A stretch of 39,009 nt of DNA, taken from contig SHWM01000016.1 of the NCBI GenBank assembly GCA_009693835.1, forward strand, positions 1 through 39,009, written 5' to 3'. Of this stretch, positions 26,487 to 35,728 are shown one piece after another; position 1 is the first letter of the stretch; every line of letters starts with the position of its first letter. The notes under the pieces were generated by a model. That model did no database searches. It saw only the letters and a list, made by a program, of their open reading frames with translations, and was not told the DNA's origin. The position numbers were made by a program, and so were the translations under genes. Source of the stretch: Alphaproteobacteria bacterium. Lineage in GTDB: Bacteria; Pseudomonadota; Alphaproteobacteria; UBA11222.

Positions 26487-29400
26487 TCAGCATTCCTGAA
26501 CCTCAAGCACCCCGGAAATAGCGGCCAGCGCCCCGCGCACCCGCGGCCCCACCGCATAACTGCCGGGAATACGTATTTCCACCTCGGCGCGGCTTTCCCC
26601 GCCCCGCAACACCAGATTGACATAGCCCCGGCCCTGCCCGGCGGATTCCAGCCGCTGCTGCAGGCCGGCCAGAGGGGTTGCGTCGCTGACGAAGACCCGC
26701 AGCCCGCCCTGCATGGTGTCGGAAAGCCTGTCCACCGCCTGTATGGACTGGGCCGTGAGGCGGGGCCGGTCCCGGTCCAGCCGGCCGGTGACATTCATCA
26801 CCACCAGATTGCCGGTTTCCAGCAACTCGCGGTGCGCGCTGAGCAATTCACTAAAAAACGTGACCTCATATTCGCCGGACTGGTCGCTCAGGGTTACAAA
26901 GGCGAACGGATTACCGCGCTGCGAACGCTGCTCCCGCTTGCCGACAATCGCGCCCGCCAGTTTGGCCGGACGTTCGGAATCGTCAATCCGTTCAAAAAAT
27001 TCAGCATAGGATGTCACATTGGCGCGTCCGAGAATGGCGGCGTAATCATCGAGCGGATGCGCCGAGAGATAGAAGCCCAACGCGTCAAATTCCGCCTTCA
27101 GTTTCTCGATGGGAGGCCAGGGGTCAGCCGGCGGCAGTTTGAGCTCCAGACGCTGCTGCACCCCGCCGCTGGCGAAGAGATCGGTCTGGCGGCTGCTGCG
27201 CGCGTTCGCGGCGGCATTGCACAGGGCCAACACGCTGTCAGCCGAGGCCAAAAGCCGCGCCCGGTTGGGACTTAGCGTATCGAATGCCCCGGCCCGCACC
27301 AGAAATTCAAAACTGCGCTTGTTCAGCAGGCGCGGATCGACCCGATGGATGAAATCTTCCATATCGGCAAAGGGGCCATTGGCATCGCGTTCCAACACGA
27401 CGGCGCGCATGGCCTGCGCGCCGACATTACGCACCGCGCCCAGCGCATAGTATATGGCCCCATCGACCACGCAGAAATCTGCCTCGGACCGGTTAATGTC
27501 CGGCGCGTTCACAGAAATGCCCAGCCGCGCCGCCTCCTTGCGAAAAACGCTCAGCTTGTCGGTGTTGCCCTGATCCAGCATCATGGAGGCGGCCAGAAAC
27601 TCTACCGGATAATTGGCCTTCAGATAGGCGGTCTGATAGGCGATCATGGCGTAGGGGGCCGAGTGGCATTTGTTAAAGCCATAGCCCGCAAATTTGTTCA
27701 CTAGTTCAAATATGTTCCTGGCCACTACGGCGTCCACGCCGCGCTCGATCGCGCCATTGATAAAGCGGGCGCGCTGCGCGTCCATTTCCGACTGGATTTT
27801 CTTGCCCATGGCGCGGCGCAGCAGATCCGCCTCACCCAGACTGTAGCCTGACAGCACCTGCGCGATCTGCATCACCTGTTCCTGGTAGACGATGACGCCA
27901 TAGGTCTCGGACAGAATCGGCTCCAGCATGGGATGCGGATAGACCACTTCCTCCTGACCATTCTTGCAGGCGATATATTTGGGAATATCGTCCATCGGTC
28001 CGGGCCGGTACAGCGCCACCATCGCGATAATATCCTCGAACCGGTCGGGACGGAGGCTGCGGATGGACTCGCGCATCCCGCTGCCCTCAAGCTGGAACAG
28101 ACCAACGGTTTCCGCCTCGCGCAGCATGGCAAAGCTCGGGGCGTCATCCAGCGGAATATTATGAATGTCCAGCGATACGCCGCGGCGCGCCAGCAGTTCA
28201 ACCGTTCTGGCAATGACCGTGAGCGTCTTGAGCCCGAGAAAATCGAATTTCACAAGACCCGCTGGTTCGACCCATTTCATATTGAACTGCGTCACCGGCA
28301 TTTCACCGCGCGGTTCGCGGTAGAGCGGCACCAGTTCCTGCAATGGCCGGTCGCCGATCACAACCCCCGCTGCATGCACCGAGGCATGGCGATACAGGCC
28401 CTCGACACGCATCGCTGTGTCGAGCAGGCGCGCCACCATGGGATCGCTGTCCCGTTCTTCTTTCAGGCGCGGCTCGGCCTTGATGGCTTCGGCCAGCGTG
28501 ACCGGATTGGCAGGGTTGTTGGGCACCATCTTGCACAGGCGGTCCACCTGGCCATAGGGCATCTGCAATACCCGGCCCACATCGCGCAGCGCAGCGCGAG
28601 CCTGCAATTTGCCGATGGCAATGATTTGCGCCACCCGGTCATGGCCGTATTTCTCGCGGACATAATGGATGACCTCGTCACGGCGTTCCTGACAGAAATC
28701 AATATCAAAATCCGGCATCGACACCCGCTCAGGGTTGAGGAAGCGCTCAAACAGCAGGCCAAAGCGGAGCGGATCCAGATCGGTGATGGTCAGCGCCCAG
28801 GCCACGCAGGACCCCGCCCCCGACCCGCGTCCGGGGCCAACCGGAATCCCCTGACCCTTGGCCCACTGGATGAAATCGGCCACGATCAGAAAATAACCGG
28901 CAAACCCCATCTTGATGATGACATCAAGCTCGAACGCAAGACGCTGGCGGTAGGCTTCCTCGCCCGCAAAGCGGCCTTCCTTAGCCAGGCGAAGGTCAAG
29001 GCCCGCCATGGCCTGACGGCGCAACTCCGCCGCCTCTTCCTCCGCTGCGCCAATGCGGGGCAGAATGGGGGCGCGGGTACGCGGACGGTAGGCGCAGCGC
29101 CGCGCAATCTCGATGGTGTTCTCGATGGCCTCGGGCAAATCGGTAAACAGCACCGCCATTTCCGCGGGGCTTTTCAGATAATGTTCGGGCGTCAGTTTGC
29201 GCCGATCATCCTGCGACACATACGCCCCGGCGGCAATGCAGATCAGGGCGTCATGCGCCTCATACATGTCACGGTACGGGAAATAGACTTCGTTGGTGGC
29301 GACCAAAGGCAGCGCCTGATCATAGGCGAAGCGGATGAAATCGGCCTCTGTCGCCACTTCTTCCGCCATGCCGTGCCGTTGCAGCTCCAGATACAGGCGT

Positions 29401-29975
29401 TGCGGAAATATCTCGGCCAGATCACGCAGCAACGTCCCGGCGGCATCGCGGCGTCCATGGCGCAGCAGACACCCGACAGGCCCCAGCGCCCCGCCTGTAA
29501 GGCAGATCAGTCCTTCATTATGCGCGGCCAGTTGCGCGCAGGTTATATGCGGCTCCACCTCATTATCCAGAAAAGCATTGCTTGAATGCCGCATCAGATT
29601 TACATAGCCCATTTCGTTCTGCGCCAGCAGGACGATGGGGGCGATACGATCGCGCAGCGCCGGGCCGCGCAGGGTCACGGCCGCATTTGGATCAGCTTCC
29701 TCGAAACAGAGCTGCATCGCGCAGCCAATGATGGGTTGAACGCCCTCGCCCGCCAGGGTTTCGGAAAATTCCAGGGCGCCAAACAGATTGCCGCTGTCGG
29801 TAATGGCGATGGCCGGCATTTCATAGGCGCGGCACATGGCCGGCAACTGCTTGATCTTTACCGCGCCTTCCAGCAGCGAATAGGCGGTGTGCATGCGCAG
29901 ATGCACAAAGCCCGCTGGCGAGGTGAGCGGCTTAAGGGATGCAGCGGGTGATAATGCGGCGGCTGATTCTTGCAT
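26487..29975 (-). CDS. dnaE: DNA polymerase III subunit alpha
   Basis: DnaE is the replicative polymerase catalytic subunit. The 1162-residue protein is full length for the DnaE1 class. The N-terminal PHP domain starts HLRMHTAYSLLEGAVK at about 25-40. The polymerase core has GPGRGSGAGS (about 380-389) and PDFDIDF (421-427) with the catalytic aspartates, plus SVHAAGVVIGD and GYGFNKCHSAPYA. Towards the end there is a helix-hairpin-helix region, an OB-fold (LAGAIVGKREQRSQRGNPFAFVTLSD) and a C-terminal tau-binding region. ATG start, with AGGTTAGG upstream. It lies upstream of rpsB on the same strand but ends before that promoter. Confidence 0.98.
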   Translation of the reverse strand: MQESAAALSPAASLKPLTSPAGFVHLRMHTAYSLLEGAVKIKQLPAMCRAYEMPAIAITDSGNLFGALEFSETLAGEGVQPIIGCAMQLCFEEADPNAAVTLRGPALRDRIAPIVLLAQNEMGYVNLMRHSSNAFLDNEVEPHITCAQLAAHNEGLICLTGGALGPVGCLLRHGRRDAAGTLLRDLAEIFPQRLYLELQRHGMAEEVATEADFIRFAYDQALPLVATNEVYFPYRDMYEAHDALICIAAGAYVSQDDRRKLTPEHYLKSPAEMAVLFTDLPEAIENTIEIARRCAYRPRTRAPILPRIGAAEEEAAELRRQAMAGLDLRLAKEGRFAGEEAYRQRLAFELDVIIKMGFAGYFLIVADFIQWAKGQGIPVGPGRGSGAGSCVAWALTITDLDPLRFGLLFERFLNPERVSMPDFDIDFCQERRDEVIHYVREKYGHDRVAQIIAIGKLQARAALRDVGRVLQMPYGQVDRLCKMVPNNPANPVTLAEAIKAEPRLKEERDSDPMVARLLDTAMRVEGLYRHASVHAAGVVIGDRPLQELVPLYREPRGEMPVTQFNMKWVEPAGLVKFDFLGLKTLTVIARTVELLARRGVSLDIHNIPLDDAPSFAMLREAETVGLFQLEGSGMRESIRSLRPDRFEDIIAMVALYRPGPMDDIPKYIACKNGQEEVVYPHPMLEPILSETYGVIVYQEQVMQIAQVLSGYSLGEADLLRRAMGKKIQSEMDAQRARFINGAIERGVDAVVARNIFELVNKFAGYGFNKCHSAPYAMIAYQTAYLKANYPVEFLAASMMLDQGNTDKLSVFRKEAARLGISVNAPDINRSEADFCVVDGAIYYALGAVRNVGAQAMRAVVLERDANGPFADMEDFIHRVDPRLLNKRSFEFLVRAGAFDTLSPNRARLLASADSVLALCNAAANARSSRQTDLFASGGVQQRLELKLPPADPWPPIEKLKAEFDALGFYLSAHPLDDYAAILGRANVTSYAEFFERIDDSERPAKLAGAIVGKREQRSQRGNPFAFVTLSDQSGEYEVTFFSELLSAHRELLETGNLVVMNVTGRLDRDRPRLTAQSIQAVDRLSDTMQGGLRVFVSDATPLAGLQQRLESAGQGRGYVNLVLRGGESRAEVEIRIPGSYAVGPRVRGALAAISGVLEVQEC

Positions 29976-30036
29976 AGTGCAGCCTAACCTGTTTAGCCGC
30001 GCCTGTCAGGCATGCTGTGAATCCAGTGACGGGAGT

Positions 30037-32298
30037 TTACACAAAAAAGATGCCGTCGCTGATCAGCGACGCGACGCCGGTGACGTTTTCCTGCGAGATG
30101 GCGAATGAAGCGAGCATATTGGAGCGCGCATAGCCGCCATTCAGGCGGCCGCCCCCAGCCAGGTTCAGCCAGTAGTTGAGGCCGTCGGTATCCGCACCGC
30201 GGTCCAGAACATTCTGGTAGACCAGATTGACGAATGCGGAATTACTGAGACTGGTTCCATACAGTCTGATGAACTCCGGCGAGGCGATAAAACTGGCCGC
30301 CACCACCGAGCCAAAATCCCGGCCCCGGTCCAACTCGCGTATCCAGTAGCCCAGCCCTGGTGCGTCCGGCACCCGGTCAAAGGCGGCGCGGTAGATCAGA
30401 TAACCCCGCCCCGCATTATCCGTTGGCTGATTATTAAACGCCAGCACGCCGTCGCTGAATTGCAGCCGTTCGACACGGGACAACAAATCAGCGCCATCCG
30501 GCCCAGTGACCTTATTCATGCCGTTCGCCTGCTTGCTGATGCCATAGGCGGCGCGCGATGACGAGAAAACGACCGTGTCCGTCCCAGCTCCACCGGAGAT
30601 ATTGTCGTTTCCCTTCCCCACAGCGAACGTATCCGCACTATCGCCACCGGAAGCAAAACTGCCGCCATCGCCCAGTTTGATCTGGTTCTTCTGGTTACCG
30701 CCCACCACGATATTGTTTTTCGGCCCGCCCGGAATGAAAGTATCCAGACTGACCCTTATCTCAAAAGAATTGGTAATCTGTTCAGTAACAGTGACGTCAA
30801 ACAATGCTTTGGCGACCGGCGCTAATATCCAGCCCACGCCGGGAATTTTGGTAGCCAGCGTGCTGGCCGCCATGCTGTCATATTTGGTTTTCTCCTGCCG
30901 CATAAAGTTGTCATGCAAGCTTTCCCATTCGGCGAACGTCATCTGATTGTTGACCACCTTCACTGCATTACTCAATTGCCCCATGACGACATTCAGGGCG
31001 ATGAATTCCGGCGAGGCGATAAAACTTGCCGCCACCACAGCGCCATAATCCTGGCCACGGTCCAGTTCACGTATCCAGTATCCCAGGTCCGGTGGGTCCG
31101 GCACCCGGTCAAAGGCGGCGCGGTAAATAAGATAGCCCCGGCCCGCATTGTCGGTACGCAGATTATCAAACGCCAGGACGCCACCGCTGAACTGCAGGCG
31201 CTCGATGCTGCCAAGGGAATCGGCGCCATCACGCCCGGCTATGCTATCCGTGACCGTACGTCCCGTGACCCCGCCGCCGATCACATAAGTGCCGCGCGCG
31301 CCATGATATTGCGCCGTGTCCACCCCTGCGCCCCCGTCCAGAAGATTTGCACCGGCATTCCCGATAAGCGTGTTGGCCAACGCATTACCTGTAATATTTC
31401 CATTGCCCTGTCCGAGCAGTTGACCCTTTAGGGCCCCTGAGCCCAATTGGAACGACACCGATACGGCAATGGTGTCCATGTCAATGACATCCAGCTTGAT
31501 ATTGCTCGCTCCAGCGTCGAGAGAAACTTCCATGGCCGCAGGCAACCCAGCGCCCGAAAACCTCACATCATAATGTCCAGCCGGTATTTGCTGGCTGTAG
31601 CCTCCCGCCGTCTGGGTTTGGGTAGTGATGATAGTGCCAGCACGTGAAAAGCTGATATTCACGCCAGAACGGCCTTCGCCTTCCGTATAAAATTTATTCC
31701 CATCAGTGTCATTATAGGACACGCCCAGGGCAAACGCCCCGCTGGCGCCAAAGCGGGCGCCAAAATCCTGCGTCACCACCAGCGGCCCCACGGACGTGGC
31801 GGAAATGGACTCGGTCAGCACCGAGAGGCCAACCTCCTTAAATGAAGCGCCAAGAATATTTGTCCGGTGTCCTGGAGGAGTCTGTATGCCCGATGCCGTA
31901 TTCCCCCAATCCACCATGAAACCTGCATGGCCCTGGAGAATGGACTCCGTAAACGCAAAGACGTTTTCCCCCAAAACGGAAAACCCAGTAAAGCCCGCCG
32001 CCGTCGTGCGCGCGCCCAGGTCACCCTCACCCGGCAGTTGATGGGATTGGGAATCATTAGTGATCATAAGCTGGCTGTGGGCTGCTGCTGCGTCCGCCAG
32101 GGCGCTACTCCACGCCACAGGGGCAACCGGTGTCAGTGCATTGATCTGGGCCAGCAGAACCGGCCCGTTCACGTGAAAGAAGGATAGTGCCGAATTGATA
32201 TCGGGATTGCTGGACGCCGCCGGATTATAATTCGTGATATAGGCATTAAAGTCAGCGACTGGATCCAGCCGGGCGCGGTTGATCAGTTCCAACATCAA
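30037..32298 (-). CDS. CAP (SCP/PR-1) domain, RTX-like, double DUF4214 protein, probably secreted
   Basis: The 753-residue reading frame starts with a CAP/SCP domain (LELINRARLDPVADF; HSQLM; GENVFAF; PGHRTNIL; about 1-185). A carbohydrate-binding-like beta part follows, then RTX-like glycine/aspartate repeats (GNAGANLLDGGAGVDTA, about 300-330). Two related segments, 244 residues apart, each have RLQFS-GVLAF, DNAGRGYLIYRAAFDRVP and the DUF4214 part YWIRELDRG. The first DUF4214 is cut short after SPEFIALN; the second is complete. There is no N-terminal signal peptide, so type I secretion is the likely export route (inference). The visible start is TTG 32298 or ATG 32295 without a ribosome site. 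An ATG at 32323 with GGGAG upstream would fit the family but is out of frame by one base. Function unknown. Confidence 0.85.
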   Translation of the reverse strand: MMLELINRARLDPVADFNAYITNYNPAASSNPDINSALSFFHVNGPVLLAQINALTPVAPVAWSSALADAAAAHSQLMITNDSQSHQLPGEGDLGARTTAAGFTGFSVLGENVFAFTESILQGHAGFMVDWGNTASGIQTPPGHRTNILGASFKEVGLSVLTESISATSVGPLVVTQDFGARFGASGAFALGVSYNDTDGNKFYTEGEGRSGVNISFSRAGTIITTQTQTAGGYSQQIPAGHYDVRFSGAGLPAAMEVSLDAGASNIKLDVIDMDTIAVSVSFQLGSGALKGQLLGQGNGNITGNALANTLIGNAGANLLDGGAGVDTAQYHGARGTYVIGGGVTGRTVTDSIAGRDGADSLGSIERLQFSGGVLAFDNLRTDNAGRGYLIYRAAFDRVPDPPDLGYWIRELDRGQDYGAVVAASFIASPEFIALNVVMGQLSNAVKVVNNQMTFAEWESLHDNFMRQEKTKYDSMAASTLATKIPGVGWILAPVAKALFDVTVTEQITNSFEIRVSLDTFIPGGPKNNIVVGGNQKNQIKLGDGGSFASGGDSADTFAVGKGNDNISGGAGTDTVVFSSSRAAYGISKQANGMNKVTGPDGADLLSRVERLQFSDGVLAFNNQPTDNAGRGYLIYRAAFDRVPDAPGLGYWIRELDRGRDFGSVVAASFIASPEFIRLYGTSLSNSAFVNLVYQNVLDRGADTDGLNYWLNLAGGGRLNGGYARSNMLASFAISQENVTGVASLISDGIFFV
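30270..30475 (-). repeat. Internal repeat of the DUF4214 protein, copy 1
   Basis: This segment matches 31002-31207 at a constant offset of 732 bp (244 codons), with high nucleotide similarity, for example CCGGCGAGGCGATAAAACT shared at both sites. It encodes the RLQFS...DNAGRGYLIYRAAFDRVPD...YWIRELDRG block. It records an internal duplication of the DUF4214 unit. Confidence 0.85.
31002..31207 (-). repeat. Internal repeat of the DUF4214 protein, copy 2
   Basis: Partner of 30270-30475. The encoded blocks are nearly identical (RVPDPPDLGYWIRELDRGQDYG against RVPDAPGLGYWIRELDRGRDFG). After ASPEFIALN this copy diverges into unrelated sequence, so it lacks the second half of DUF4214. Confidence 0.85.
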
Positions 32299-32483
32299 TT
32301 GTTCACGCGGAGGGCTGTGCCATTGTCTCCCGAATATACTGTTACCGGGTAATCGCTAAACGTCAATCTCGCACGTAGAAAAGATCATACCCGGCACGTG
32401 AAGTAAAGACAGCCGGCGCCCAATCCGGCAGACGCCTTGATCCGCAGTCGCGAAATATCCATAATGCAGTTTTGTTGATCAGT

Positions 32484-32513
32484 TTGTACGTTGCCACCTG
32501 CACTGATTATGAT
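32484..32513 (+). promoter_or_regulatory. Candidate promoter of the alkylsulfatase-type gene
   Basis: Plus-strand TTGTAC (32484-32489), 18-base spacer, TATGAT (32508-32513). The -10 is a good match (5 of 6). The predicted start falls about 30 bases before the gene's ATG, in the 228-bp gap shared with the divergent CAP/DUF4214 gene. Confidence 0.4.
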
Positions 32514-32550
32514 TTTACAGCAACAGATCCTTATCAAAACAGGGATAAAT

Positions 32551-34569
32551 ATGGGATCATTCTTGAAGGGGTTGGGGGTGGGAGTTGTGGTCTCCAGCGT
32601 GCTACTAGGCGGCGCTGCCTATCTGTTCCGGGGGGCGCTGCCCCTGCTGCTGGGCGCGCCTGCCCCTGATATTCCGAAAGACACGGCAGCCAAGCCCTCT
32701 GAATCTACGGGGGCCGTGTATGCAGCGGTCCGCAAGGAGCTTGATTTCTCGGATCGCCGGGATTTTGAATTTGCCGGACGCGGTTTTGTAGCGACGCGCG
32801 AGGACCCGCTTATCCGGGACGCCAGCGATAAGGTGGTTCAGGACCTGTCGGCCTACGGCTTTGTGAAAGGCGAAGCGCCCGCCACCGTAAACCCCAGCCT
32901 GTGGCGGCAGGCGCAACTGGTAACCCGGCATGGGCTGTTCAGGGTAAGTGACCGCATCTATCAGGTGCGCGGCTTTGATGTCTCGACTGTCTCGTTCATC
33001 CTGGGGGACACGGGCTATATTGTCGTTGACCCGCTGATAACTGCCGAAGCGGCGCATGCCGCCTTTGATCTCGTTAAACAGCATGTTGGCGACAAACCAG
33101 TTATTGCCGTCATCTATTCGCATACGCACGCCGATCATTTCGGCGGCGTCGAAGGCATTGTGAGCCGCGCCGATGTAGCCGCAGGCAAGGTGAAAATCAT
33201 TGCGCCCGCCGGTTTTATGGAACACGCGGTGAGTGAAAATATCATTGCCGGAACGGCCATGAGCCGCCGGGCGCGTTATCAGTTCGGCAGCACCCTGCCG
33301 CGCGGGCCCGAGGGGGAAATAACCTCCGGCCTTGGCCCGGCGCTATCGCGCGGCAGCCTGTCGCTGATCGCGCCAACTGACAGCATCCGTGAAACCGGAC
33401 AGGAAATGCTTCTGGATGGGGTCACTTTCAGCTTTCAACTGACCCCCGGCACCGAAGCGCCTGCGGAAATGAATTTCTATCTGCCGCAAATGCGCGCCCT
33501 GTTCATGGCCGAGAACGCCAATGCGACCATGCACAACGTGCTGACCCCGCGCGGCGCACTGGTGCGCGACGCCAAACAATGGGCGGACTATCTGACCCAG
33601 TCGATCCGTCTTTACGCGGATAAAAGCGATGTCATGTTCGCCGCCCACGGTATTCCCCGCTGGGACCGCGACGTCATCACTGACTTTCTGAAGAAGCATC
33701 GCGACGCGTACAAATTTCTGCACGATCAGTCCGTGCGCCTGATGAACGCGGGGCTTACCGGAAATGAAATTGCGGAACAGATCAAACTGCCGGATGTGCT
33801 GGCCCGGAAATGGTATAACCGGGGCTATTACGGCACCATGAGCTTCAATTCCAAAGCCGTCTATCAGCGTTACATGGGGTGGTACGACGCCAATCCGGTT
33901 TCGCTGCAAAGCCTGCCGCCCGTGGCGGCGAGCCGTAAATATGTGGAGGCGATGGGCGGCGCGGACGCGGTCATAGCAAAGGCCATAGCGGCGATTGAGG
34001 CAGACGATAGCCGCTGGGCGGCGCAACTGCTCAATCATGTGATCTTCAGTGATCCGGATCAGGCCAAAGCGCGCTCCATGCTGGCCGATGTCTACACCCA
34101 GCTTGGTTACAGGTCCGAAGCGGGCACCTGGCGCAACATCTATTTGAGCGGTGCGCAGGAGCTCCGGCACGGGGTGGCTGCGATGCCCGCCACTACCCTC
34201 AGCCCCAGTCTGATACAGGCGACGCCCACCCCCATGCTGCTGGATTTCGCCGCTGTGCGGCTGAACCCCGCTCGGGCGGAAGGGAAGAAGATCGTGATTA
34301 ACCTGGTGCTGTCCGACGTGAAGGAACGGCATCTGATCACGGTCGAAAATGGTGTTTTTCTGCATGAACAGGACGTCACGGATGCCGCCGCGAACGCAAC
34401 CGTTACATCGAAGCGCGCGGATGTATTGCAAACTCTGCTGGCCGGCGTTCCGGTGCTGGTGAAAACGGCGGGCGGCGCGATACAGATGGAAGGCGAGGCC
34501 AGCGCCTATGCCGATCTGGTCAGCCTGATCGATCCGGTCGACGCCAACTTTCCCATCGTGACGCCGTAA
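32551..34569 (+). CDS. Alkyl/aryl-sulfatase of the metallo-beta-lactamase fold (SdsA1/BDS1-like)
   Basis: Enzymes of this family hydrolyse alkyl sulfates such as SDS to alcohol and sulfate. The ATG at 32551 is preceded by AGGGA about 5 bases away; an open frame begins 20 codons earlier but has no ribosome site. The 672-residue protein starts with a hydrophobic anchor (about 8-34, LGVGVVVSSVLLGGAAYLF). The dizinc site is HTHADH at 191-196, with Glu302/306 in TPGTEAPAEMNF, Glu321 in MAEN and His366 in AAHGIPRWD. A helical dimerisation region (about 380-540) and an SCP2-like C-terminal domain follow. An uncleaved anchor would place it in the periplasm at the inner membrane (inference). It is divergent from the CAP/DUF4214 gene. 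Confidence 0.9.
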   Translation: MGSFLKGLGVGVVVSSVLLGGAAYLFRGALPLLLGAPAPDIPKDTAAKPSESTGAVYAAVRKELDFSDRRDFEFAGRGFVATREDPLIRDASDKVVQDLSAYGFVKGEAPATVNPSLWRQAQLVTRHGLFRVSDRIYQVRGFDVSTVSFILGDTGYIVVDPLITAEAAHAAFDLVKQHVGDKPVIAVIYSHTHADHFGGVEGIVSRADVAAGKVKIIAPAGFMEHAVSENIIAGTAMSRRARYQFGSTLPRGPEGEITSGLGPALSRGSLSLIAPTDSIRETGQEMLLDGVTFSFQLTPGTEAPAEMNFYLPQMRALFMAENANATMHNVLTPRGALVRDAKQWADYLTQSIRLYADKSDVMFAAHGIPRWDRDVITDFLKKHRDAYKFLHDQSVRLMNAGLTGNEIAEQIKLPDVLARKWYNRGYYGTMSFNSKAVYQRYMGWYDANPVSLQSLPPVAASRKYVEAMGGADAVIAKAIAAIEADDSRWAAQLLNHVIFSDPDQAKARSMLADVYTQLGYRSEAGTWRNIYLSGAQELRHGVAAMPATTLSPSLIQATPTPMLLDFAAVRLNPARAEGKKIVINLVLSDVKERHLITVENGVFLHEQDVTDAAANATVTSKRADVLQTLLAGVPVLVKTAGGAIQMEGEASAYADLVSLIDPVDANFPIVTP

Positions 34570-34615
34570 TCCAATGCGCAGCTACAGATGAATTCAAAAG
34601 CCGGGATTAGACTGA

Positions 34616-35728
34616 TTAACCGGGCGCTGTCTTGTTGGACGTCAGCAATGCCGCCACTTTTTCGATGCCCAAACGCATCTCATCCTGAAGAAACTGGGCG
34701 CGCTTGCGCAAATTCACATCTAATGGCTGATCTTCAAATTCATTTTCCCAGCCCCGCAGTTTCACTGTCAGTCCGCATAACACGCCCCCAACGATAGTTT
34801 GGTTTGCGGTGACAACCTTGCGTACTTTGCCAAAGGAAGCCGCGTTGATATCTTCCCACATCTTGTTGGTGAACCGTTAGAAAACCTCAAAACGCGCCGT
34901 CATGCCGGCAACAATTTTTTCCAGCAACAGTTCCAGCCCCTTTGCCTCCCTCAGGAAACTGAGATCATGCCGCATGTCCTGCATTGCCTGTAATTGCTGG
35001 AGCTCATCCAGAAATCTGTCTATGCGCGGCAATAAGCCATCCAGCAGTTCCTGATAATACGCAACCGAGAGGAAAGTATCTGCATAGTCTTCCAGCATTT
35101 TGGGCAAATCAAGCAATTCGATATGCAGCTTTTCAGACATGATAATCAGATTTTCAAGCAATCCCGGTTTGTCAGGGTTTCTTATCATGTCAATCAGTTG
35201 CGCGAATTCCATCGGCTCATTGTGATTTGACCCAAGCATCTGCCGCATCCGGGGCACGGTAAATGGGCGCATATGCTGATCCAGCTGGTATTTCTTGTGG
35301 ACCGATAATTCCAGGGACGGGATATTGCTGGTATTAATTCCTAGACTGCGAATAACAAGCCGCGAACTGTATACGTCAAAGCTGGGCAATTTTCCCAGAC
35401 TGGTCAGCAGTTTCTGATCCGGATGCTTGAACCCTTCCGGCCAGTCGAAATAGGTATAGACCTTGTTGCAATCAATCTGGCCGCTTCCGCCCCCTGTATT
35501 GGAGAACATTTCCACTACCGATTCCAGCCTGATATTTTTAAGCATGCGGGCGCGCTGCAACCGCTGACTTCGCAATGGCATATGGAGCAGGGGAAGTATA
35601 TCCAGCGAGTCGGATTCCTCTTCCGTCTCCATGTGTCCCTTAGCCAACGACCGTGCCGTGACATTATTCACCGGGCGCCCGGCTATTCTATGCGGCCTGT
35701 CCGGCATTGATGGCGTGTTTTTGCGCAT
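34616..35728 (-). pseudogene. Paralogue of the 37200-38309 protein, broken by one in-frame TAA
   Basis: From ATG 35728 the frame runs 283 codons to a TAA at 34879-34877, then continues in the same frame for 86 sense codons to TAA at 34616. The total, 371 codons, is almost exactly the length of the intact paralogue at 37200-38309 (369 aa). Shared blocks include LDILPL..MPL, KHPDQKLLT, SEKL, LPKMLEDYADTFLSVAYYQE and, after the stop, VGGVLCGLTVKLRGWE and PLDVNLRKR. The intact copy has TAC (Tyr) where this copy has TAA (FEAFYRI against FEVF-stop-RF). One base change explains the break. The strong conservation after the stop suggests it is recent or read through. I do not recognise the family; it looks all-helical, soluble and without a signal peptide. 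Confidence 0.8.

Noticed and set aside
27933..29585. A 550-codon open frame on the plus strand opposite dnaE
   Set aside because: It lies wholly antisense to a clearly intact dnaE, has an Arg/His/Gln-rich composition typical of a shadow frame, and has no recognisable motif.
33343..34431. A 362-codon minus-strand frame opposite the alkylsulfatase-type gene
   Set aside because: It overlaps a complete metallo-beta-lactamase-fold gene with all metal ligands, and no ribosome site or family motif is seen.
34877..34879. Stop-codon reassignment (TAA or TAG recoded as sense)
   Set aside because: TAA and TAG both end other intact genes at the expected lengths in this window (for example TAG for tsf and nnr, TAA for the alkylsulfatase-type gene), so a changed code is not supported.
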